Of a stretch of 10,198 bases of DNA, positions 5,474-10,198 are shown piece after piece. Both the position numbers and the translations under genes were made by a program. The stretch's first letter is position 1, and each line of letters opens with the position of its first letter. The notes under the pieces were generated by a model. The model had not been told where the DNA came from, made no database searches, and was given only the letters and a program-made list of their open reading frames with translations. The DNA comes from Myxococcales bacterium. GTDB taxonomy: Bacteria > Myxococcota_A > UBA9160 > JALSIO01. The DNA lies in NCBI GenBank assembly GCA_026989995.1, contig JALSIO010000752.1:1-10198 (forward strand). Reading direction: 5' to 3'.

Positions 5474-7975
5474 CGCGCGCCCGATCCCTCCCGACTCGAC
5501 CCGGCGGCCCGGGAGCGCGCGCTCGCCGAGCTCGGCCGCCGCGACTTCGACGTGGTCGTCGTCGGCGGAGGCGTCACCGGCGCCGGGGCGGCGCTCGACG
5601 CGGCCACCCGCGGGCTCGAGGTGGCGCTGCTCGAGCAGCGGGACTGGGCAGCGGGAACGAGCAGCCGCTCGAGCAAGCTGATCCACGGCGGCGTGCGGTA
5701 CCTGGAGCAGCTCGAGTTCGGCCTGGTGCGGGAGGCGCTCCGCGAGCAGACGCGGATGCTCGACCGGCTCTGTCCCCACCTGGTCCGCCCGGTGCCCTTC
5801 CTCTACCCGCTGCGCACGCCGGTCCTCGAGCGGCTCTACGTCGGAACCGGCATGCTGCTCTATGACCTGCTCGCGGGCCGGCGCGCGCTGCCGCGCCACC
5901 GGCACCTCTCCCGCCGAGCCGCGCTGCGGCGCTTCCCCGGTCTCGCCCCCGAATCCCTCTGCGGCGCCATCCTGTACTACGACGCCCAGGTGGACGACGC
6001 CCGCCACACCCTCACGCTGGTGCGGACGGCGGCCTGCTTCGGCGCGCTCGCGCTCTCCTCGGCCCGCGTGGTCGGACTCGAGAAGTCCGGCGCCCGCGTC
6101 ACCGGGCTGCGGGTGCGCTGCCTCGAGAGCGGCGCCGAGGTGGAGGTCCGGGCGCAGCGGGTGATCAACGCCACCGGGGTCTGGACCGACCGGGTACAGG
6201 GCATGGGCGGGCGCGGGAGGATCCGGGTCCGCGCCTCCAAGGGCATCCACCTCGTCGTCCCGCGGGACCGCATCCCGGGCGACTCCGGCCTCATCCTCCG
6301 CACCGAGCGAAGCGTGCTCTTCGTGATCCCCTGGGACGGGCACTGGATCATCGGAACCACCGACACCGACTGGAACCTCGACCTCGCCCACCCCGCGGCG
6401 AGTGCGCGGGACATCGACTACCTGCTCGAGCGCGTGAACCGGGCGCTGGCCCGGCCCATCTCCCGCGACGACATCGAGGGGGTCTACGCCGGCCTGCGGC
6501 CGCTTCTTTCGGGGGAGAGCGAGGACACCTCGAAGCTGAGCCGCGAGCACGCGGTCTCGGAGTCCGTCTCCGGCCTCGTCACCGTCGCCGGCGGGAAGTA
6601 CACCACGTACCGGGTGATGGCCCGCGACGCGGTCGATGTGGCCGCCCGGGGCCTCGGGCGCTCCGTGCCCCCCTCCTGCACCCACCGGATTCCGCTGCTC
6701 GGGGGGGCCGGCTTCCCGGGCCTCTGGCCGCGCCGCGCGGAGCTGGCCCGTGGATCGGGACTCCCCCTCGAGCAGGTCGAGCGCCTGCTCCGCCGATACG
6801 GGACCCGCATCCGGGAGCTACTCGCGCTGATCCGCGAGCGCCCCGAGCTCGGCGAGCCCCTGCCCGGAGGGGGCGGCTACCTGCGGGCGGAGATCGTGTA
6901 CGCCGCTGCCTTCGAAGGCGCGCTCCACCTCGACGACGTCCTCACCCGGCGGACCCGCATCTCCATCGAGACCGCCGACCGGGGGATGGAGGCCGCGCCC
7001 GCCGTCGCACAGCTCGTGGGCGAGGTCCTCGGCTGGGACGAGGCCACGCGCGAGCGGGAGATCGTCCACTACGAGGCCCGGGTGCGGGCCGAGCGCGAAT
7101 CCAATCGGATGCCCGACGACCACACGGCGGACGCCGCCCGACTCGGCGCGCCCGACGTGCGCACCCTCGGTCGCGAGGGCCCGGGCGCCTCCCTCGCGCT
7201 CGCGAGCGGGGCGCCGGCAACGCGGCGGCCCAGCGCGGCCCGGGCACGAAGCGCGGCGGGCGCCGCCCCGACCGGGGGCACGGCCGGAGCCGCCTCCGGT
7301 GGCAGCCGGGCTGCGGGCGTGGAATCATCCGCCGCGGCCGACCGCCCCAGCGGCCCGCCCATCCCGCCCGGCAGCGCCGTGCGGGAGCCGGGTGGGCTCC
7401 TTCCCGATCCCGGCCGTCCGGGCGAGGGCCGTCCGGAGGGGAGCGCTCCGGAGGAGCGCGCTGCGAGCGAGAAGGGTCCGGAGGGGGGCGGTTCGAACGC
7501 AGGCGATCGGAACGGGCCCCGGACGGTCCCGGATAGCTGGAAGGAGGGTCCCGTGGTCGAGGTCCAGGTGAGCGAACAGGTGGCCGCCCCGGCGGATTCC
7601 GTGTGGGGGCTGCTCGCCGACTTCGGGGGTGTGGCGCGCTACAGCCCCGGCATCGAGCGCTGCGAGGTCCGCGGCGAGGGCGTGGGCGCGGTGCGCACCC
7701 TCACCCTCCCGGGCGGCTCCACCCTGGAGGAGCGCCTCGAATCGCTGGACCCGGCCGCAAGGCGGCTTTCGTACTCCATTGTGAGCGGCCCGATCCCGGT
7801 GAAGAACTACCTCGCCACCATCGAGGTTCGCGAGGACGGCGAGGGGTGCCGGATCGACTGGGGGAGCCGCTTCGAGCCGGTGGGACTCGACGACGACCGG
7901 GCCCGCTCCCTGATCGAGGGCGTCTACCGCGGCGCGATCGCCGGCGTGCGCAAGGCCCTCGGCGCCGGCGCGTAG
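5471..7975 (+). CDS. glpD: Aerobic glycerol-3-phosphate dehydrogenase (GlpD), reading frame continuing into an SRPBCC domain
   Basis: GlpD oxidises sn-glycerol-3-phosphate to dihydroxyacetone phosphate with FAD and passes electrons to membrane quinones. Residues here count from the TTG start. Features seen are the FAD dinucleotide-binding GGGVTGAG (32-39), SSRSSKLIHGGVRYLE (64-79, with the conserved Arg-Tyr pair), VDDARH (174-179), INATG (232-236), the substrate-side KGIHLVVPR (257-265), IPWDGHWIIGTTDTDW (286-301), YAGLRPLLSGE (339-349) and VAGGKYTTYR (372-381). The helical C-terminal DAO domain runs to about residue 560. All expected GlpD motifs are present. The family normally ends near this point, at about 500-580 residues. 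Here the frame stays open through about 130 Gly/Pro/Ala/Arg/Glu-rich residues (roughly 565-694) and into an SRPBCC domain (695-834). By hand count, about 22 of 129 linker codons end in A or T, clearly more than in the GlpD body, which suggests weak coding constraint. The frame is either a true fusion or a GlpD gene that has lost its own stop. GlpD identity is near certain; the 7975 end is less so. Confidence 0.9.
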   Translation: MRAPDPSRLDPAARERALAELGRRDFDVVVVGGGVTGAGAALDAATRGLEVALLEQRDWAAGTSSRSSKLIHGGVRYLEQLEFGLVREALREQTRMLDRLCPHLVRPVPFLYPLRTPVLERLYVGTGMLLYDLLAGRRALPRHRHLSRRAALRRFPGLAPESLCGAILYYDAQVDDARHTLTLVRTAACFGALALSSARVVGLEKSGARVTGLRVRCLESGAEVEVRAQRVINATGVWTDRVQGMGGRGRIRVRASKGIHLVVPRDRIPGDSGLILRTERSVLFVIPWDGHWIIGTTDTDWNLDLAHPAASARDIDYLLERVNRALARPISRDDIEGVYAGLRPLLSGESEDTSKLSREHAVSESVSGLVTVAGGKYTTYRVMARDAVDVAARGLGRSVPPSCTHRIPLLGGAGFPGLWPRRAELARGSGLPLEQVERLLRRYGTRIRELLALIRERPELGEPLPGGGGYLRAEIVYAAAFEGALHLDDVLTRRTRISIETADRGMEAAPAVAQLVGEVLGWDEATREREIVHYEARVRAERESNRMPDDHTADAARLGAPDVRTLGREGPGASLALASGAPATRRPSAARARSAAGAAPTGGTAGAASGGSRAAGVESSAAADRPSGPPIPPGSAVREPGGLLPDPGRPGEGRPEGSAPEERAASEKGPEGGGSNAGDRNGPRTVPDSWKEGPVVEVQVSEQVAAPADSVWGLLADFGGVARYSPGIERCEVRGEGVGAVRTLTLPGGSTLEERLESLDPAARRLSYSIVSGPIPVKNYLATIEVREDGEGCRIDWGSRFEPVGLDDDRARSLIEGVYRGAIAGVRKALGAGA
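7402..7521 (+). repeat. Degenerate 15-nt tandem repeat in the GlpD-SRPBCC linker
   Basis: Units begin at 7402, 7417, 7432, 7447, 7462, 7477, 7492 and 7507. The best-preserved ones start TCCGG (7417, 7432, 7447, 7477); TCCGGAGG is identical at 7432, 7447 and 7477. Outer units are strongly decayed. The period is five codons, so the glpD frame reads as loose pentads (PGEGR, PEGSA, PEERA, ASEKG, PEGGG). The array lies wholly inside the low-complexity linker and may explain how it grew without breaking frame. With so few clean copies in GC-rich DNA, a chance contribution cannot be excluded. Confidence 0.5.
7541..7555 (+). promoter_or_regulatory. Internal ribosome binding site and GTG before the SRPBCC domain
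   Basis: AAGGAGG (7541-7547) is followed after five bases (GTCCC) by GTG (7553-7555), exactly where the SRPBCC domain begins. This is the strongest Shine-Dalgarno match I noticed in the window. A TAG in another frame (7534-7536) lies just upstream. Confidence 0.6.
7553..7975 (+). CDS. SRPBCC-family (polyketide cyclase/dehydrase-like) small protein, probable separate gene in frame with glpD
   Basis: Read from the GTG at 7553 this gives 140 residues, the usual size of a stand-alone SRPBCC (START-like) protein of the Polyketide_cyc2 type. It begins VVEVQVSEQVAAPADSVWGL, the typical first strand followed by the APAD-VW helix, then LADFGGVARYSPGIERCEV (residues 21-39), GVGAVRTLTL (43-52), RLSYSIVSGPIPVKNYLATI (73-92), IDWGSRFEP (102-110) and a long C-terminal helix (about 117-136). 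The fold is a helix-grip cup that binds hydrophobic ligands. Many members have no assigned substrate, and none can be named here. The strong ribosome binding site and complete domain favour independent, possibly coupled, translation. The unbroken glpD frame upstream allows a fusion instead. The gene ends with TAG at 7973-7975, immediately before a long hairpin. I am sure of the family and about two-thirds sure it is translated on its own. Confidence 0.72.
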   Translation: MVEVQVSEQVAAPADSVWGLLADFGGVARYSPGIERCEVRGEGVGAVRTLTLPGGSTLEERLESLDPAARRLSYSIVSGPIPVKNYLATIEVREDGEGCRIDWGSRFEPVGLDDDRARSLIEGVYRGAIAGVRKALGAGA

Positions 7976-7984
7976 CCGCCGCTC

Positions 7985-8025
7985 CCGCCGGGCCGGGGCG
8001 CGCGCCACGTGCCCCGGCCCGGCGG
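7985..8025. terminator. Bidirectional hairpin between convergent genes
   Basis: A perfect 15-bp inverted repeat pairs CCGCCGGGCCGGGGC (7985-7999) with 8011-8025. A G-T and two further G-C pairs inside extend the stem to 18 bp around a 5-nt loop (8003-8007). It fills the 56-nt gap between the TAG of the SRPBCC frame (7975) and the stop of the beta-helix gene (8032), so it can serve both transcripts. No T-tract follows on either side, so it is not a canonical intrinsic terminator. It may be a U-less GC hairpin or a transcript stabiliser. Confidence 0.65.
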
Positions 8026-8031
8026 ATCGGA

Positions 8032-10198
8032 CTAGTTGCGGCAGGTCAGGCTCGAGACCGTGCTCCGGCAGTTCGTGTCGATGGTTCCCAGGAAGATCCC
8101 GCCGGCCTCCCGGAGCTCGAGGGCGATCGGCGCGCCGAAAGGCGCCGGGATGTCCAGCCGCACCAGGCTCAGCACGAAGCGGTAGGCCTGCATCCCGCCC
8201 GGCACGTAGGGCCGGAGCGCCCGGATCACCAGCCGCTGCGAGCGATCCGGCGTGCGGCAGAAGATGCGGTTCGGCACGCCCGTGGGCGCGTGCACCCGCA
8301 CCTGGCAGTCGGAGGCCGCGAAGCCCGGCGGCGTCGGGAGGGCGTCGGTGTCGAGGGCGAGGCCATCCGTGACCCGCACCGCGACCCCCGCGCTCGGGTC
8401 GAAGCCTCCGGTCGCGAGGTCCACCTCGAAATCGCCCTTGACCACGATCCGGCCGCGCGGCGCCGCCGGGTTCGTGCTCCGGTTCGCCGACAGCCTCGCC
8501 CGGCTCAGACGCAGTTCCGCGAATTCCGCGCACGCCGGCGCCGTCAGGAAGGGCACCGCGGTGATCGAGCCCCCGCCCGCGTTGAGGATGGCGTCCCCGG
8601 TCCCGGGCCCCTCTCCGCCGGGGCCCGAGGGGCTCCCCCACCAGTTGTTCGTCGCGTCGACGGTCGCCGCGCTGGCATTGACCAGCCCACCGCCCGGGTT
8701 CCCCTGGATGCAGTTGTTCGTCGCCGTGGTCCCCGCCGCGACCCCGGAGCCCACCACGATGCCGAGCGCATTGCCGTCGATGAAGTTGTCCTGGAGCGTC
8801 GCCCCATCGGTGTTCACCAGGATCGCCGCCCCCGGGAAGGGCGTCGGCGCCCCACCGTTGCCCCCGGCGATGTTCCGCAGGTCGTTGCCGCGCACCAGCG
8901 AGGCCCCGCTCACCTGGATCCCGAGACCGAAGCCCCCGGTCACGTCCCGGATGGCGTTGTCCTCGACCGTCCCTCCGCCGAGGTGGTCGATGGCGATCCC
9001 CGAAAGGAAACCCGTCCCCGGCGAGCCCACGTTCCGGATCGTGTTCCCCCGGATCGTGGCCGAGGGCACCCCGCTCACGCTGTTCCACCGGATGCCGACG
9101 TCCTGCACGTCGTGGATGACGTTGTCCTCGATCAGGACACCCCCGGCCGTGCCGTTGGAGGACTTGACCAGGATCCCCTGGGCGCGGCCGGAGCCGGGCG
9201 ACTCCCCGGTGGAGGCGGGCGGCTCGGCGTCGGCCAGGTCGAAGATGGTGTTGCCGCGAATCGCACTGCCCGCGCCGATGTTGAACGCGAGAATGCCCAC
9301 CTCGCCGAACTGCGCCTGGGTCCGCGCCGGATCCGAGACGGCGTGCACCACGTTGTCCTCGATCACCACGTCCACCGTGGCACCCCCGGCGTCGTCGGAC
9401 TGCACGCGGATTCCCGCCGGGCCCGAGTTCGCGCCGGCGTGCGTGGGGTTGGTGATCTCGAAGCCGCGGATCACCACGCCGTCGACCCCGTCGGCAACGA
9501 AGACGGTGTCCACGGCCCCACTGCCGTCGATCACCGCCTGGGCAGCGGTGTTCCCCGCGTTGGCCTCGGTCGCCGGCGACGTCGCGATCAGCTTGACGGG
9601 GCGATCGATCACGACCGATTCCGCGTAGAGACCCGGATCCACGTGGATCGCGTCGCCGGGGCAGGAGATCTCCACCGTTCGCTGGAGGGTCCGGCAGGGA
9701 GCCCCCGCGTTCCGGCAGTTGTTCGGGATCCCGGCCGGGAAGTCGTCTCCCGAGCCGGACACGAAGCGGTCCCCGCAGATCACCTCGGCCTCGAGGGTCA
9801 CGCTTCCGCCGTAGAAGTCGATCAGGTTGGTGCTGGTCTCCCCCGGGCCCGCCGCATCGTAGGTGAGCGTGCCCGAAGCGAAGAAGCGGCCCGTGAGCTC
9901 GAAGTTGGAGACCGGGCTGTCCGGCTGGCCGAGGGTGTACCAGTGGATCAGGCCGTCGGAGACGAGCTCCAACGTGAAGTCCACCGTGAAGAGGTTGCCG
10001 TTCTGCTGCACCGGGCCGATCGTGAGCGTGATGCTCGACCCGTCGCCGTTGCCACCGCGGAAGAGGCTGTTGATCGGGCCGTTGCTCGGGTCCGCGGGTC
10101 CCGCCCCGCCGGGACCCGCGTACCCGTTGATCGCCCAGTCCACCGGGCCCGCGGGGATGGCGCCGGCCAGGGTGTTGTCTCCGTTGTCCACCGCGACG
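8032..10198 (-). CDS. Secreted right-handed parallel beta-helix repeat protein (N-terminus beyond window edge)
   Basis: About 720 residues are visible. The frame is still open at the right edge and has no signal peptide in view, so the true start is probably outside; the GTG at 10191 is only an arbitrary first in-frame candidate and is used here for numbering. Residues 1-135 form a beta-rich, unassigned module. Residues 138-205 (RFVSGSGDD, NNC, PCRTLQ, PGDAIHVDPGLYAESVVI) match the opening of DUF1565-type beta-helix domains. A ladder of PbH1-like coils follows: VIEDNVVH (276-283), IRGNTIFD (311-318), LIEDNVIHD (353-361), IRGNTIRN (380-387), VEDNAIRD (409-416), VRGNDLRN (433-440), LQDNFIDGN (466-474) and TNNCIQGN (491-498). 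It closes with NNWWGSPSGPGG (515-526), a common end cap. Residues 556-719 form a further beta-rich module with cysteines at 629, 645, 708 and 717. Such helices occur in polysaccharide-active and surface proteins, but I see no catalytic site to name. There is no PEP-CTERM or LPXTG anchor; the protein ends LTCRN. Confidence 0.88.
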   Translation of the reverse strand, partial: VAVDNGDNTLAGAIPAGPVDWAINGYAGPGGAGPADPSNGPINSLFRGGNGDGSSITLTIGPVQQNGNLFTVDFTLELVSDGLIHWYTLGQPDSPVSNFELTGRFFASGTLTYDAAGPGETSTNLIDFYGGSVTLEAEVICGDRFVSGSGDDFPAGIPNNCRNAGAPCRTLQRTVEISCPGDAIHVDPGLYAESVVIDRPVKLIATSPATEANAGNTAAQAVIDGSGAVDTVFVADGVDGVVIRGFEITNPTHAGANSGPAGIRVQSDDAGGATVDVVIEDNVVHAVSDPARTQAQFGEVGILAFNIGAGSAIRGNTIFDLADAEPPASTGESPGSGRAQGILVKSSNGTAGGVLIEDNVIHDVQDVGIRWNSVSGVPSATIRGNTIRNVGSPGTGFLSGIAIDHLGGGTVEDNAIRDVTGGFGLGIQVSGASLVRGNDLRNIAGGNGGAPTPFPGAAILVNTDGATLQDNFIDGNALGIVVGSGVAAGTTATNNCIQGNPGGGLVNASAATVDATNNWWGSPSGPGGEGPGTGDAILNAGGGSITAVPFLTAPACAEFAELRLSRARLSANRSTNPAAPRGRIVVKGDFEVDLATGGFDPSAGVAVRVTDGLALDTDALPTPPGFAASDCQVRVHAPTGVPNRIFCRTPDRSQRLVIRALRPYVPGGMQAYRFVLSLVRLDIPAPFGAPIALELREAGGIFLGTIDTNCRSTVSSLTCRN

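Noticed and set aside
5342-6685. A 447-residue minus-strand frame opposite glpD
   Set aside because: It overlaps the catalytic core of GlpD in antisense, has no family features and mixed low-complexity composition; it is a shadow.
7402-7521. Pentapeptide-repeat protein hidden in another frame of the linker (pentads such as AVRRG, ALRRS)
   Set aside because: The 15-nt period makes pentads in every frame. The spacing of Ala and Leu does not fit the A(D/N)LXX consensus, and the frame has no start signal or conserved length.
7325-9088. A 587-residue minus-strand frame overlapping the beta-helix gene and the glpD linker
   Set aside because: It is a second frame of the beta-helix gene continuing antisense through the hairpin and SRPBCC region. 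The real beta-helix frame carries the repeat ladder and the stop at 8032.
8252-9628. A 458-residue plus-strand frame opposite the beta-helix gene
   Set aside because: Its composition is the complement of the repeat coils, with no domain, signal peptide or ribosome binding site that I can see.

Overview
The window is very GC-rich, with a strong bias to G or C at third codon positions. Its genes point to an uncultured or environmental bacterium of the deltaproteobacterial/Myxococcota/Binatota kind, but this placement is an inference from composition and gene families, not a phylogenetic result. The families are a full-length actinobacterial/proteobacterial-style Lhr helicase, a TIGR03790-type exported protein, an aerobic GlpD and a large secreted parallel beta-helix protein. 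I see no tRNA, rRNA, CRISPR array, insertion sequence or phage gene.

Layout. Positions 1-803 (minus strand) hold an exported protein of the TIGR03790 type. Its C-terminus lies beyond the left edge, and it starts at a GTG not obvious from ATG-only scanning. Upstream of it on the same strand, 868-5268 encodes a full-length ATP-dependent helicase Lhr (1466 aa). The two genes are 64 nt apart and may be co-transcribed. A 202-nt divergent intergenic region (5269-5470) separates lhr from a plus-strand reading frame (5471-7975). This frame begins as FAD-dependent glycerol-3-phosphate dehydrogenase (GlpD), passes through about 130 residues of low-complexity sequence containing a decayed 15-nt tandem repeat, and ends in an SRPBCC (polyketide-cyclase-like) domain. 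A strong ribosome binding site and an in-frame GTG just before the SRPBCC domain make a separate second gene likely, even though no in-frame stop divides the two. A perfect 15-bp hairpin (7985-8025) sits between this frame and the convergent minus-strand gene at 8032-10198, a secreted right-handed beta-helix protein with unassigned N- and C-terminal modules. Its N-terminus lies beyond the right edge.

The genes do not form one visible pathway. Lhr is a genome-maintenance enzyme, GlpD feeds glycerol-3-phosphate electrons to the respiratory chain, and the two outer genes are exported or surface-type proteins. I find no convincing new multi-gene system. The points that most deserve a second look are the GlpD/SRPBCC reading frame with its repeat-bearing linker, the TIGR03790 protein (a family reported to track with exosortase-containing genomes), and the uncharacterised cysteine-containing C-terminal module of the beta-helix protein.
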